Notes: generated by a model not told the origin, from the sequence alone. Shown: positions 35,424 to 45,224, counted from the first letter of the stretch. The stretch is 64,000 bases of DNA from CAXBGS01 sp963975425 (GCA_963975425.1 CAXBGS010000010.1:62001-126000), one strand, 5' to 3'. Numbers and translations: made by a program.

Positions 35424-37679
35424 ATGCACACGCAAGTTTCACTTTCTTCCATCAGTCAACTGATCGACGGTACGCTGGAAAACCCAGGCCATTTGCTCGG
35501 TCCACACATCGTCCAGTACGGTGATACGACCGCAACGGCCATTCGCAGCTACCTTCCAGAGGCGCACTCGGCGTGGGTGATCGATGACGTTTCGGGGCAT
35601 CGCCGACCGATGCGGCGCCTGCATCCGGCAGGTTTTTTCGAGGCGATCTGCGACGCTGCGGTCGACGCGCAGCCCGCAGAAGATCAAGATGGAGATGGGA
35701 GTCAACTTGCCGCGAAATCGAGATACCGCATCCAGATGAGTAAAAAAACCGGTGAAGTCGTCGACATGCAAGATCCGTACGCCGCTCCGTCGATCCTGAG
35801 CGAATTTGATCGCTACTTGATCGGCGAAGGCCGGCATCATCAGCTCTACGATCGGCTGGGCGCCCACCAGCGCGTTGTCGACGAAGTGCCGGGTGTCAAT
35901 TTTGCGGTATGGGCGCCCAATGCACGCAGCGTCCAAATCGTCGGCGACTTCAATGGCTGGGACGGGCGAGATCATACCGCTCGGGTGCATCCGAATCTCG
36001 GCATCTGGGAACTGTTCGTTCCCCAGGCCAAGGTCGGCGATAAATACAAGTTTCGAATCTTATCCCAGCATGGTGAATGGATCGACAAATCCGATCCGGT
36101 GGGCTTTGCTGCCGAATTGCCGCCCCTGACCGCCTCGATCGTTGCTGATACGCAACAGCACGAATGGAAGGACGCGGAGTGGATGGAAAAGCGCGCCGAT
36201 TCCAATCCGCAGCAAGAACCCATGAACGTTTACGAAGTTCATTTGGGCAGTTGGCAAAAGGGTGCCGGACGAACGCATGGGTGGCTGAACTATCGCGACT
36301 TGGCCAAACGCTTGGTCGATTATTGCCACCGCATGAATTTCACGCACGTTGAATTGATGCCCGTTTCCGAGCACCCCTTTACCGGTTCTTGGGGCTATCA
36401 AACGGTCGGATACTTTGCCCCCACCAGCCGGCACGGCAGTCCAGAAGATTTTCAGTTCTTCGTCGATCACATGCACCAAAACGGAATCGGTGTCATTATC
36501 GACTGGGTGCCCGCGCACTTTCCCAAAGACGGTCACGGCCTGTACCACTTCGACGGCTCGGCTCTGTATGAACACGCCGATCCGCGACAAGGCGAGCACC
36601 CGGACTGGGGCACGATGATCTTTAATTACGGACGCAACGAAGTCCGTAACTTCTTGATCGCAAACGCGCTGTTTTGGCTGGACAAGTATCACATCGACGG
36701 CCTGCGGGTCGATGCGGTCGCATCGATGCTGTACCTGGATTACAGCCGCGAAGGCGACGATTGGATCCCGAACCAGTATGGTGGCCGAGAGAATCTCGAA
36801 GCGATCGATTTCTTGCGTGAATTCAATGTTGCCGTGCACGAACATTTCCCCGGTGCCGTGACATTGGCAGAAGAATCGACGGCTTGGCCCGGTGTTTCCA
36901 AGCCGACCTATGACGGCGGACTCGGTTTCACATTCAAGTGGAACATGGGGTGGATGAACGACACCCTAAAGTACATGCACAACGAGCCGATCCATCGCCG
37001 CTTTCACCAAAACGAATTAACGTTCAGCCTGATCTACGCCTTTACCGAAAACTTTATGCTGCCCCTCTCGCACGACGAGGTGGTTCACGGCAAAGGCGCG
37101 CTGCTTAGCCAGATGCCCGGCGACATGTGGCAAAAGTTCGCTAACCTGCGATTGTTGTATTCGTACATGTGGACGCACCCGGGTAAAAAGCTGCTGTTCA
37201 TGGGCGGCGAGTTTGGCCAGTGGAACGAATGGAACCACGACGACGGCCCAGACTGGGTCCTGTTGGACTTTGACACCCATCGCGGCGTCCAGCAAATGGT
37301 CGCCGACCTGAACAAGTTGGTGGTCCAGAATCCGGCACTGCATCAACTGGATTCTTCGCACGAAGGGTTCGAGTGGGTCGACTGCATGAATGCCGACGAC
37401 AGCACCCTGGTTTATCTACGCAAAGGAATCGGTGACGAACCGATGTTGCTGATCTGTTGCAACTTCACGCCCGTCGTCCGCACGAACTACCGAATCGGCG
37501 TGCCGAAATCCGGTTTTTGGAAAGAGATATTTAACAGTGACAGCGAGGCCTACGGTGGCAGCAACGTTGGGAACTATCCCGGCCGCGAAACGTTCGGTGA
37601 AGGCCATCACGGTCGCCCCGACAGTATCTCCGTCGACTTGCCGCCACTCGGGGTCACGATTTTTCGCTTGGAAGAATAG
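35424..37679 (+). CDS. glgB: 1,4-alpha-glucan branching enzyme
   Basis: A 751-residue GH13 enzyme that makes alpha-1,6 branches in glycogen. An N-terminal GlgB module precedes the CBM48-type domain (FAVWAPNARSVQIVGDFNGW). The catalytic barrel shows HVELMPVSEHPFTGSWGYQ, WVPAHFPKDGHGL, DGLRVDAVASMLYLDY with the nucleophile Asp430, TLAEESTAWPGV with the acid, and LPLSHDEVVHGK with the transition-state Asp. The C-terminal beta domain ends PPLGVTIFRLEE. Length and domain order are those of bacterial type 1 GlgB. The ATG at 35424 is preferred; the earlier in-frame leader is not conserved-looking. No other glycogen gene is adjacent. Confidence 0.96.
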   Translation: MHTQVSLSSISQLIDGTLENPGHLLGPHIVQYGDTTATAIRSYLPEAHSAWVIDDVSGHRRPMRRLHPAGFFEAICDAAVDAQPAEDQDGDGSQLAAKSRYRIQMSKKTGEVVDMQDPYAAPSILSEFDRYLIGEGRHHQLYDRLGAHQRVVDEVPGVNFAVWAPNARSVQIVGDFNGWDGRDHTARVHPNLGIWELFVPQAKVGDKYKFRILSQHGEWIDKSDPVGFAAELPPLTASIVADTQQHEWKDAEWMEKRADSNPQQEPMNVYEVHLGSWQKGAGRTHGWLNYRDLAKRLVDYCHRMNFTHVELMPVSEHPFTGSWGYQTVGYFAPTSRHGSPEDFQFFVDHMHQNGIGVIIDWVPAHFPKDGHGLYHFDGSALYEHADPRQGEHPDWGTMIFNYGRNEVRNFLIANALFWLDKYHIDGLRVDAVASMLYLDYSREGDDWIPNQYGGRENLEAIDFLREFNVAVHEHFPGAVTLAEESTAWPGVSKPTYDGGLGFTFKWNMGWMNDTLKYMHNEPIHRRFHQNELTFSLIYAFTENFMLPLSHDEVVHGKGALLSQMPGDMWQKFANLRLLYSYMWTHPGKKLLFMGGEFGQWNEWNHDDGPDWVLLDFDTHRGVQQMVADLNKLVVQNPALHQLDSSHEGFEWVDCMNADDSTLVYLRKGIGDEPMLLICCNFTPVVRTNYRIGVPKSGFWKEIFNSDSEAYGGSNVGNYPGRETFGEGHHGRPDSISVDLPPLGVTIFRLEE

Positions 37680-38230
37680 AGATTTAGCGGCAAACTCGCT
37701 TGTGGCGTTGGTGACACCCCATCGCGGACGACTGGTGTGCGGCAATTGCGCAGATTCATTCGGCCCCGCGCCGGACAAATCCGAGATACCGGCGACCAGG
37801 AACACGCTCTCGCCAGCGGACCCTGTTCCGGCAGAGATCGAATGAAAAAATGGCACCTCGCAGGAACAGCGCCCCATCGAGTTAGAAAATCGCCGCGTAT
37901 TTATAGGTGACGGTCGCCCGAATGTGGGTTTCCCGGCTTTGCCGCGACACGACACGACACGACACGACACGAAGTGATCGCCACACCCTGACGAGGGCAG
38001 CAACGCAACAAAGTAGCTGTCCACCGCCAACGATTCGTTTGCCGTGCTGCGATTTCAGCATCAAGAAAGCGGGCAAAGATCCGCCAATGTTTTGACAAAG
38101 GCGGTTTGCGAAACGGCTATTCACGCGCAGACTTGTCCATAACCGCTATATTGAACACTCGCGAATGCGTCGTAGCGGACGTCTTTCGGCTCCCGATGCG
38201 TTCGCCACCTTCGCCACCGTAAATGCTGAT
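37680..38230. other. Intergenic region between glgB and the BFN-domain gene
   Basis: About 550 bases with no gene recognised. It includes the pentanucleotide microsatellite at 37945-37972. Confidence 0.45.
37945..37972. repeat. CGACA microsatellite
   Basis: Five full tandem copies of cgaca plus three bases, a likely slippage site in non-coding DNA. Confidence 0.9.
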
Positions 38231-38650
38231 ATGCCTGTCCAAATGCAACTCGCTCGGATCATCATTTCTGAGCTGACCGACAACCAAGTCATTTACTTGC
38301 AAGAAGTCGATGGCGAGCGTGAGTTCCCGATCCTGATCGGAATCTTCGAGGCGACCAACATTGATCGACGAGTCAAAGAAGACTACGAGCCGCCGCGACC
38401 GCTGACGCACGACTTGATCGTTCGCGTGGCTGAGCAATTGGGGGCCAAAGCCGATAGTGTTGAAATTAGCGACCTGAGCGAACACACGTATTTTGCGAAA
38501 CTGCGTTTCCGAAAAGAAAACGGCGAAATGATCGAAATCGACTCGCGCCCCAGCGACGCCATCGCCGTTGCGGTCACGTTTTCGCCGCCGCTGCCGATCT
38601 ATGTCAGCGAACAGGTTTTGGACGAAGCCACCTCGTCGTCAATTGAGTGA
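38231..38650 (+). CDS. Bifunctional nuclease family protein (BFN/DUF151 domain)
   Basis: A 139-residue protein that is essentially one BFN (DUF151) domain: MQLARIIISELTDNQVIYLQ, the FPILIGIFEATNIDR block, THDLIVRVAEQLGA, TYFAKLRF and SRPSDAIAVAV. A plant homologue has been reported to have RNase and DNase activity, but bacterial members are poorly characterised. The start at 38231 begins the domain; the frame is open earlier. The next gene, panC, begins 35 bases after the stop, so the two are likely co-transcribed. Confidence 0.88.
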   Translation: MPVQMQLARIIISELTDNQVIYLQEVDGEREFPILIGIFEATNIDRRVKEDYEPPRPLTHDLIVRVAEQLGAKADSVEISDLSEHTYFAKLRFRKENGEMIEIDSRPSDAIAVAVTFSPPLPIYVSEQVLDEATSSSIE

Positions 38651-38685
38651 TCGCACCGACTCCACCGCGATTCGATAGACGCACG

Positions 38686-39576
38686 ATGCTTAAACTTGAA
38701 ACGGTACAAGAGGCACGCGATTTTGTATATCAACATCGCGCTGCCGGTCGGACCGTCGGACTGGTTCCGACGATGGGTGCACTGCACGATGGGCACCTGG
38801 CCCTCGTGAACGAGAGTACCAGGCAGTGCGACATCACCGTGGCGACCATTTTCGTCAACCCAACGCAATTCGCCGAGGGTGAAGACCTGGATGTGTATCC
38901 AAGAACGCTGCAATCGGATTGCGAAGCCCTGCAAGCCTTGGCAGTAGACGCAGTCTTCATGCCTTCGTCCTCAGAAATGTATCCGGACGGCTTCAGTACG
39001 TTTATCAGCCCGCCGCAAGTGGCTCGGCGATGGGAAGGCGAGTTTCGCCCCACATTTTTTCGCGGCGTGACAACCGTGGTAATCAAACTGTTCAACGCGC
39101 TGCCGGCCACACATGCCTTTTTCGGACGAAAAGACTATCAACAACTGCAGGTCATCCGGGCGATGGTGCGCGATCTGAATGTCGGGATCACCGTGGTCCC
39201 TTGCGACACCGTTCGCGAATCAGATGGATTGGCGCTGAGCAGTCGGAATCGGTACTTAGATAATGGGCAACGATCACGCGCACTATTGCTGTGTAAGGCG
39301 CTACAAACCGTCACCGATGCTGTCAGCCGTGGCGAAACCGATACGGATCGTTTGCAGCGGCAAATGCATGACGTGTTGTTGGGATCACAAGATGCGTCAC
39401 GTCATCCTGGCGGTGTCGACAAGATCGACTACGCTGTAATCGTTGATCCACAAACCCTGGAACCTGTATCCCGTGTTGACCGCGACGTGGTGGCCTTGAT
39501 CGCATGTCACGTGGGCACGACCCGATTGATCGATAACCGACTCATCAGCGCGGTCGAGCCCACATCGGCAGAATGA
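38686..39576 (+). CDS. panC: Pantothenate synthetase
   Basis: A 296-residue cytoplasmic enzyme that joins pantoate and beta-alanine with ATP to form pantothenate for coenzyme A. VGLVPTMGALHDGHLALV carries the HxGH nucleotide-binding motif, FVNPTQFAEGEDLDVYPRTL binds pantoate, FFGRKDYQQLQVI is the flexible loop and SDGLALSSRNRYL holds the KMSKS-like segment. Length is normal. The ATG at 38686 is the family start. It lies between the BFN gene (35 bases) and the decarboxylase gene (45 bases). Confidence 0.97.
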   Translation: MLKLETVQEARDFVYQHRAAGRTVGLVPTMGALHDGHLALVNESTRQCDITVATIFVNPTQFAEGEDLDVYPRTLQSDCEALQALAVDAVFMPSSSEMYPDGFSTFISPPQVARRWEGEFRPTFFRGVTTVVIKLFNALPATHAFFGRKDYQQLQVIRAMVRDLNVGITVVPCDTVRESDGLALSSRNRYLDNGQRSRALLLCKALQTVTDAVSRGETDTDRLQRQMHDVLLGSQDASRHPGGVDKIDYAVIVDPQTLEPVSRVDRDVVALIACHVGTTRLIDNRLISAVEPTSAE

Positions 39577-39621
39577 AGCTGGGCGATTCGCCGTTTTCTC
39601 TTTTTGACAAGAATAACCAAC

Positions 39622-40593
39622 ATGATTCAACGTATTGTTGTCACCGGTGGCGCCGGCTTTCTCGGTTCACACCTGTGCGAACGCTTGGTTGACCAGGGAC
39701 ACGATGTCATTTGTCTGGACAACTTCTTTACCAGCCAAAAGACCAACGTCGCGCACTTGCTGGACCGGCCCAATTTTGAATTGATCCGGCACGACATCAC
39801 CTTGCCGATTCATTTGGAAGTGGACCAGATTTACAACATGGCCTGCCCTGCCGCGCCCGGGCATTATCAGTTCAATCCGATCAAGACGATCAAGACCAGC
39901 GTCATGGGTTCGATCAACATGCTGGGGATCGCCAAACGCTGTGGCGCCCGAATTTTGCAGGCGAGTACCAGCGAGGTCTACGGGGACCCGGAAATTCATC
40001 CGCAAGTCGAAAGCTATCGCGGCAGCGTGAATCCGATCGGCATCCGGGCGTGTTACGACGAAGGCAAACGCGTCGCGGAAACCCTATTCATGGATTATCA
40101 CCGCAGCAACAAAGTCGACGTTCGCATCGTCCGCATCTTTAATACCTATGGCCCACGGATGCATCCGTTCGACGGTCGGGTGGTCGCCAACTTCATTCGA
40201 CAAGCCATCGCGAACGAAGACATCACAATATTCGGTGACGGATCCCAGACGCGATCTTTTTGTTATCGCGATGACTTGGTTGATGTGATCATCGGCATGA
40301 TGAACAACGACAAAGACTTCATTGGTCCGGTCAATATCGGTAACCCGGATGAGTTCACAATCCGCGAACTCGCCGAACAGGTAATCAAGATCGTCGGCTC
40401 AAAGAGCAAATTGATCGAGATGCCGCTGCCCGCGGACGATCCGACGCGCCGACGACCGGATATCAGCTTGGCAAAGGAAAAGCTGGGCTGGGAACCGAAG
40501 GTGCCTTTAGCCGAAGGCCTGGCCAAAACAATCGAGTGGTTCAAGACGATCAACCTGAGCGACTACCGTCCGCCGACTCCGAACTACAGCTAG
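39622..40593 (+). CDS. UDP-glucuronate decarboxylase (UDP-xylose synthase), SDR family
   Basis: A 323-residue extended short-chain dehydrogenase. VVTGGAGFLGSHLCERLV is the NAD-binding Gly motif, MACPAAPGHYQFNPIKT and LQASTSEVYGDPEIHPQ the substrate region, and ACYDEGKRVAETLFMDYHR holds the catalytic YxxxK. These blocks are those of UDP-glucuronate decarboxylases, which make UDP-xylose for envelope polysaccharides. The ATG at 39622 is chosen over a TTG six codons earlier. It is the last gene of the probable BFN-panC-decarboxylase operon. Confidence 0.92.
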   Translation: MIQRIVVTGGAGFLGSHLCERLVDQGHDVICLDNFFTSQKTNVAHLLDRPNFELIRHDITLPIHLEVDQIYNMACPAAPGHYQFNPIKTIKTSVMGSINMLGIAKRCGARILQASTSEVYGDPEIHPQVESYRGSVNPIGIRACYDEGKRVAETLFMDYHRSNKVDVRIVRIFNTYGPRMHPFDGRVVANFIRQAIANEDITIFGDGSQTRSFCYRDDLVDVIIGMMNNDKDFIGPVNIGNPDEFTIRELAEQVIKIVGSKSKLIEMPLPADDPTRRRPDISLAKEKLGWEPKVPLAEGLAKTIEWFKTINLSDYRPPTPNYS

Positions 40594-40693
40594 CAGGCAT
40601 CGAAATCGGATCACGGCAAGGGCAGCCGGATCCCGGGACCATTCTTGAGACCATACGAACTCGCGCCTCCTGCCCCAATTCCGCGAGAACCAA

Positions 40694-40828
40694 ATGCAAG
40701 ACATCCCCGATAATCCGGAGATGTCTCGCAAACTTTTGTTGGATGAAATAGACCGTGCGTTTCGCTGCGTTCCCCCTCTTGGCTCTCGTGTGTGGTTGCG
40801 GATCACAACCGCCAGTCGAAGTTGGTAA
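40694..40828 (+). other. Short open frame overlapping the lipoprotein start, possible gene remnant
   Basis: A 44-codon frame from ATG 40694. Its first 26 residues, with MSRKLLLDEIDRAFRCVP, look like the N-terminus of a small planctomycete family (DUF6714-like, from memory), after which the similarity stops where the lipoprotein frame begins. It may be a truncated gene whose 3' part was replaced, or chance. Confidence 0.25.
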
Positions 40829-41105
40829 CGACTCCCATGCTGCGTGGACGGCAACGATTGTCGCGTACGAGCGAAATGCGGGGTGGGACCATTCAGAGGA
40901 TGGGGTGTTCGCAACATACGACCGTCTGAGATTGAACGTTGATTCCGATCAATCCTTTACCGTCGACGTACCACCAACTACTTTTTCAGACACATCGCCA
41001 TTTCGTGTGCCCGGCACACGTTTCACCTTCACTCTTTCCGAACCACCAAAAGCGAATACTCACCTTGCTTGGGCCGCGATCAACGATCCAACGTTAATCG
41101 AGTAG
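40755..41105 (+). CDS. Small putative lipoprotein, function unknown
   Basis: A 116-residue protein starting at GTG: a short basic start, hydrophobic AAFPLLALV and CGCGSQPP, a lipobox-like cysteine. The mature part is beta-rich (TIVAYERNAGWDHSEDGVF, SQSFTVDVPPT-type strands) with no cysteine beyond the start. No known domain. It overlaps a short frame in another phase. A ribosome site is not obvious, so the start is tentative. Confidence 0.5.
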   Translation: MRFAAFPLLALVCGCGSQPPVEVGNDSHAAWTATIVAYERNAGWDHSEDGVFATYDRLRLNVDSDQSFTVDVPPTTFSDTSPFRVPGTRFTFTLSEPPKANTHLAWAAINDPTLIE

Positions 41106-41663
41106 CCCGATCGCATGAAATGGTTGCCGCGCACGGCCCCGTCTTCGTCGCCTACCTGTCCTTGATAAACATGAACGGGCACGGACAAGCCTTCCGCGGT
41201 GACACTATATTGAAATTCACACTTGCTGCTTGCCTGTGCGTTTGGCGTTCTATCGATCAACGAACGACTGAGTGTTTTGAACGGTTTGCATCGGTCCTGA
41301 ATATTAACTGCGGTCTATTCAACCTTTGATCGAACCAGACGATCGCGTTCACAGACTGGTGGTAGGATTTTCCTCAGCACCTTCATGCAGCAGTCTCCGC
41401 TTCCACTGAGATTGCGGTGAGTCTTCTTTTTTCGGTTTTCAGCATATTGAAACCGACCCACGCGAGATGCAATGCCGCCCTGGCGTGGCAAGATTCTTGA
41501 AATGGAGAGTGCCGCGTTCCGGCGAAACACGCAAGGCGGTTCACTTGGCAACCGGCGCGATCGAAACCGAAAATTCACCGGCGATCGAATACCACATCCC
41601 AGCGACGATGCGTGATTGCGATAGACTGAGGCAATTCGCGTTCTCCAGTCTAAGGATTTTCTA
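41106..41663. other. Intergenic region
   Basis: About 560 bases with short unlikely frames only. No repeat or RNA recognised; the promoter of the beta-helix gene should be near its 3' end. Confidence 0.4.
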
Positions 41664-42956
41664 ATGCGGCCACGTCATGTCTTGTTCGGTGCCTTCGCGA
41701 TAATGCTGTTCTCAGAAGCGACCGCTTCCGCACAGTCAGCCAAATCACGGACCGTGCATGTGCAATCGTATTTACCGGCAGGATATGTTCTTGATGGATC
41801 GATCAGCTACCAGAAAGAAATCCAGCAAGCCATCGATGCAGCGGGCAAAAACAGCGAAGTGGTTTTTGAACCGATGTCCTATTTGATTGACGCCCCTGAG
41901 GGACTTCGCGTCCATTCGAATCAGACCTTTCGAATGGATGGGGCAAGGTTTCTGATGGATGAGTCCTGCGACCGAGACGGACAACTGTTCTATGCAGAAA
42001 ACGTGTCCGATCTACGGTGGCAAGGCGGCACCATCGTCGGCCGCAATGATGCTTGGGACGAGGGAGTCAATATTCGTGGCATCCATCTCGTGGGCGAATG
42101 CCACAGAATCCGCGTCAAAGACATGCACATCCGCGACCTGTCAAGCAACGGCGTCGGCATCTTTGCCACCGATGCCGAGCACGCGGCCACCGACGTGTGG
42201 GTCACCGATACTGTGATCGAAAACTGCAGCAATCATTACGGCGACTACCGTGCTGCACCGCCGCAGCGTCGTGGTCCCGAACGGGGTTCGTCGCGGGAAG
42301 ACCAAGGGCTGGTCGCGTTTTACCATGTTCACGACTTTCAAATTCGCGGTTGCCGTCTTGAAAAATCGCGATCAGACGGCACGCATTTCTATTTTTGTCG
42401 CAATGGCCAGTTTTGCGACAATCGGGTTTACCGGGCACAGATGGGCGGTTACTTCCTGGAGAGTTGCAACCATGTATTGGCAGCCAACAACGTGATTCGA
42501 GACAACGGTTCACGCGGCGTCACGATCGAGCGAGGAAGCCAGTTTTGTACGCTCAGCGGCAACACGATCGCGGGCAGTGGTCGCGAAGGCATTTGGGCCC
42601 CCGATTCGATAAGTTGTGTGTTTAGCGGAAACATCCTGTCGCTCAACGGCCGAAAGGTCAACGGCGATGAACGCCACACGCTGTGGAACGCCAACGTCAC
42701 GATCAACCAAGCACGTGGCGACAAACTTGACACGCCGACGGCGCACTACGTGATCGCCAACAATTTGATCGAAACCGATGCACATCAGATTGCGGCCATT
42801 CGTGTCGATACGCGCACTCCAACGCGGGACATTGTCATTCACGGGAATCTGTTTCTCGGAACGAATCGAAAGATTCTCATCGAGGGTCCCAAGCCGGATG
42901 TCGTGGCGATCGAACAAAATCGTGGCAGCGAACAAGTGTTCGATGATCGACCGTGA
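41664..42956 (+). CDS. Secreted right-handed beta-helix protein
   Basis: A 430-residue protein with a signal peptide (VLFGAFAIMLFSEATASA). It begins with the pectate-lyase-3-like opening (IQQAIDAAGKNSEVVFEP), then repeated parallel beta-helix coils with short Asn/Gly turns: MHIRDLSSNGVGIFATD, VTDTVIENCSNHYGDY, CRLEKSRSDGTHFYFCRN, NNVIRDNGSRGVTIERG, GNTIAGSGREGIWAPDS. This is the fold of polysaccharide lyases and glycosidases acting on pectin-like or algal polymers. No catalytic set can be assigned by eye, so the substrate is unknown. It is monocistronic, with the GNAT gene 82 bases downstream. Confidence 0.85.
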   Translation: MRPRHVLFGAFAIMLFSEATASAQSAKSRTVHVQSYLPAGYVLDGSISYQKEIQQAIDAAGKNSEVVFEPMSYLIDAPEGLRVHSNQTFRMDGARFLMDESCDRDGQLFYAENVSDLRWQGGTIVGRNDAWDEGVNIRGIHLVGECHRIRVKDMHIRDLSSNGVGIFATDAEHAATDVWVTDTVIENCSNHYGDYRAAPPQRRGPERGSSREDQGLVAFYHVHDFQIRGCRLEKSRSDGTHFYFCRNGQFCDNRVYRAQMGGYFLESCNHVLAANNVIRDNGSRGVTIERGSQFCTLSGNTIAGSGREGIWAPDSISCVFSGNILSLNGRKVNGDERHTLWNANVTINQARGDKLDTPTAHYVIANNLIETDAHQIAAIRVDTRTPTRDIVIHGNLFLGTNRKILIEGPKPDVVAIEQNRGSEQVFDDRP

Positions 42957-43038
42957 ACAACGCTGGGTCGGATCGCCAAACGGCGTTACCAGAAACTGAA
43001 ATGATGCGTGAATAACAAAGTGCAAGGTCTCTCGCGAC

Positions 43039-43488
43039 ATGAACTTTTCCAGCCGCATCGTCGAAGCGATGACCGACGATGAACTTGCGACCGTGCAACG
43101 GTACCTGCGCGAACACAACCAGACCGCAAATCCACTGTGGTGGAGCAAGTTTGTGGATCCGCAGCACGACGATCGACCGCTGCAGATTGTCGCCCTCAAT
43201 GCGAGAAACGAATGTGTGGGCGGATTGTTGGCCACATCATCGATGAAATGGCTAAAGGTCAACATCATGGCCGTCCGCCCCGATGTTCGACGATCGGGCG
43301 TCGGTTCGATGCTGTTGTCCGCAGCAGAAAACGAAGGCAAGCATCGCGGCTGCGAGTATGCATTCTTGGACACGATGCAGTTTCAAGCGCCAGATTTCTA
43401 TCGCAAATGCGGCTACCAAGTCGCCGGATCAATTCCCGACTGGGACTCTCACGGAAACACGAAGTTCTTCTTCACCAAACAACTTTAG
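43039..43488 (+). CDS. GNAT-family N-acetyltransferase
   Basis: A 149-residue single-domain acetyltransferase. The acetyl-CoA-binding motif A is NIMAVRPDVRRSGVGSMLL (R-x-x-G-x-G type), followed by AENEGKHRGCEYAFLDTMQF and APDFYRKCGYQVAG, the conserved C-terminal FYxKxGY. The substrate is unknown. Its end lies 68 bases before the start of the thioredoxin-SHD1 gene. Confidence 0.9.
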   Translation: MNFSSRIVEAMTDDELATVQRYLREHNQTANPLWWSKFVDPQHDDRPLQIVALNARNECVGGLLATSSMKWLKVNIMAVRPDVRRSGVGSMLLSAAENEGKHRGCEYAFLDTMQFQAPDFYRKCGYQVAGSIPDWDSHGNTKFFFTKQL

Positions 43489-43556
43489 CCGACGCCGCAT
43501 TCGAAACTGGTAAGATGGTGATCACTGTCCGGTCACGCTGTTTGCCGAGGAATCCC

Positions 43557-44855
43557 ATGTCGACTCGATCCAATCCGTTTGCGCGGGCAGTTTGTCTTCT
43601 GTTCGTGTTCCTAGGATGCTCGGGGACCACGGCCCTTTCGCAAAATTCGACTTCAGCGTTGGCGAACGCCAGAGGTCAATCGGCCCGCAGCGGCAAACCG
43701 CTATTCGCCGTGGTCGGTGCGGACTACTGCCCGGCATGCAAAGCCTTGATGGAACGTTTGAAGACCGATGAGTCTTTATCGGAATTCGCTTCGCATTATG
43801 TCGCCGTTAGTGTGACGTACGGCGACGATCCTGCTTGGTCGCAATGGAATGCAAAGTATCCGATTGAAAGAAACGCCATTCCAAGATTGTATATCATCGA
43901 CAGTAATGGCAAAGCGATCTATGCAAAGGCGGGTGCCCCTCAGGGGCAGTCCCTCGTGCGCCTGTTGCGTTCGTCCCTCGAGAAATCCGGACCTGGTGTC
44001 AACGAACCAGACGCACGCGCCCTTGTCGGCGCGGTGGAACGTGCCGAAGCCGCCGCCGAGGCAGGCGACCTGCTGGCGCAAGCGGTTGCAATCGCCGAGG
44101 TTCAAGAAATCGCAGCGAACGCCAATGCGTTTGATCCATCGGTACGAACGTTAAGGCAAATTTACGAATCAATGGCCCAGACGTTGGAGGATCGAGCGAG
44201 CAATGGCACCGAAGACGCATCGAACCTGGCCGACTTGGAAACGCCAGCATCAAGTACGTCCTTCGATACCGCTGAATCGGAGTCAACGCAAACCAAGGCG
44301 AGCGGATTCACCCAAGTTCTCGATCAGGTAACGGTCGCATCGTCGCTTGCATTATTTCCACAGTGGCGGGAACGCGGCAACGCGATCATGAAAGAGCTAC
44401 GAAAGAATCGTGCACAAGCGTTGTGGCTTCAGCAGTCCGAGGCGCTCGTCAAGGCGCGAAAAATGGCGGCCGCAAGCGACCCAAAACTGCAGAATCGATC
44501 GTCAGATCTGTTTGCCGTCGTCTTGAAGCGATTCCCAAGTTCGGAAGCCGCCATTCTGGCGCGTGACGAACTGGCCGAACTGACCCCAGATCATGCCGCA
44601 CTTCCGACAAATCCGGGTGCGGCAGCGAGCGCCCCTTCGGCCGCACTTTCGCCGGCCGGCAAAGCGACTGCACCAATGAAGCCGCGGACGTGGACGTCGC
44701 TAGACGGAAATTTTTCACGGACGGCCACGCTGTTGCAGCAGACGTCCACGCACGTCCAACTTCGAGATCCAGCGGGAAAAACCTTTGCCGTTGCCATCGC
44801 CAAACTTTGCGACGCCGATCGTGCCTATCTCGAAGAACTGCAGGCGGCAGAGTAG
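43557..44855 (+). CDS. Secreted thioredoxin-like protein with C-terminal SHD1 domain
   Basis: A 432-residue protein with a signal peptide (AVCLLFVFLGCSGTTAL). Residues ~40-145 are a thioredoxin fold with the CPAC active site in VVGADYCPACKALMERL and NAIPRLYIIDSNGKAI (cis-Pro loop). A long helical/Ala-rich middle follows (~150-360). The last ~60 residues match the SHD1 domain (RTWTSLDGNFSRTATLL, VQLRDPAGKTFAVAIAKL, DRAYLEELQ) frequent in planctomycete secreted proteins. It may be a periplasmic disulfide or redox protein anchored through SHD1 (inference). GAGGAATCCC precedes the ATG at 43557. Confidence 0.82.
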   Translation: MSTRSNPFARAVCLLFVFLGCSGTTALSQNSTSALANARGQSARSGKPLFAVVGADYCPACKALMERLKTDESLSEFASHYVAVSVTYGDDPAWSQWNAKYPIERNAIPRLYIIDSNGKAIYAKAGAPQGQSLVRLLRSSLEKSGPGVNEPDARALVGAVERAEAAAEAGDLLAQAVAIAEVQEIAANANAFDPSVRTLRQIYESMAQTLEDRASNGTEDASNLADLETPASSTSFDTAESESTQTKASGFTQVLDQVTVASSLALFPQWRERGNAIMKELRKNRAQALWLQQSEALVKARKMAAASDPKLQNRSSDLFAVVLKRFPSSEAAILARDELAELTPDHAALPTNPGAAASAPSAALSPAGKATAPMKPRTWTSLDGNFSRTATLLQQTSTHVQLRDPAGKTFAVAIAKLCDADRAYLEELQAAE

Positions 44856-45152
44856 CGTCCGCGAAGGGTGACGCGAGCAACTGTTGATTGCTAATCGACA
44901 AGTGCAACCGGAGGTGGAATCGAATCCGATCCCGCAGGCGACACGCGTCGTGTGAAGCGACACGCGGCGTGCGAAATGGGGAGTCAACGCCGCTACTGCC
45001 CCGCGCCGACCGATCTGGCGGCCGACCTGGAAACGGTCCATTGACTCGACGCCAAGAAATACTCATCGGCGACCGCTAAGTGTGCCGCATGCGACAAAAC
45101 CGCAAATTGCAGTGAGGGTGCCTCAGAAGCACCCGGCGACCATCGCAGAAAG
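44856..45152. other. Intergenic region before tRNA-Gln
   Basis: About 300 bases between the thioredoxin-SHD1 gene and the tRNA; no gene or terminator recognised. Confidence 0.4.
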
Positions 45153-45224
45153 CTACCCCGCTAGGACTTGAACCTAGAATGGCTGGACCAAAACCAGCTG
45201 TGTTGCCAATTACACCACGGGGTA
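45153..45224 (-). tRNA. trnQ: tRNA-Gln (anticodon TTG)
   Basis: A 72-nt cloverleaf read on the minus strand: acceptor stem TACCCCG / CGGGGTA with U1-A72 as in other glutamine tRNAs, D-arm GTGTAATTGGCAACAC, anticodon stem-loop CTGG TTTTGGT CCAG reading TTG, and T-arm CTAGGTTCAAGTCCTAG. The discriminator is G. CCA is not encoded. Confidence 0.97.

Noticed and set aside
36060..36845. 261-codon minus-strand frame opposite glgB
   Set aside because: Shadow of a strongly conserved gene; no independent evidence.
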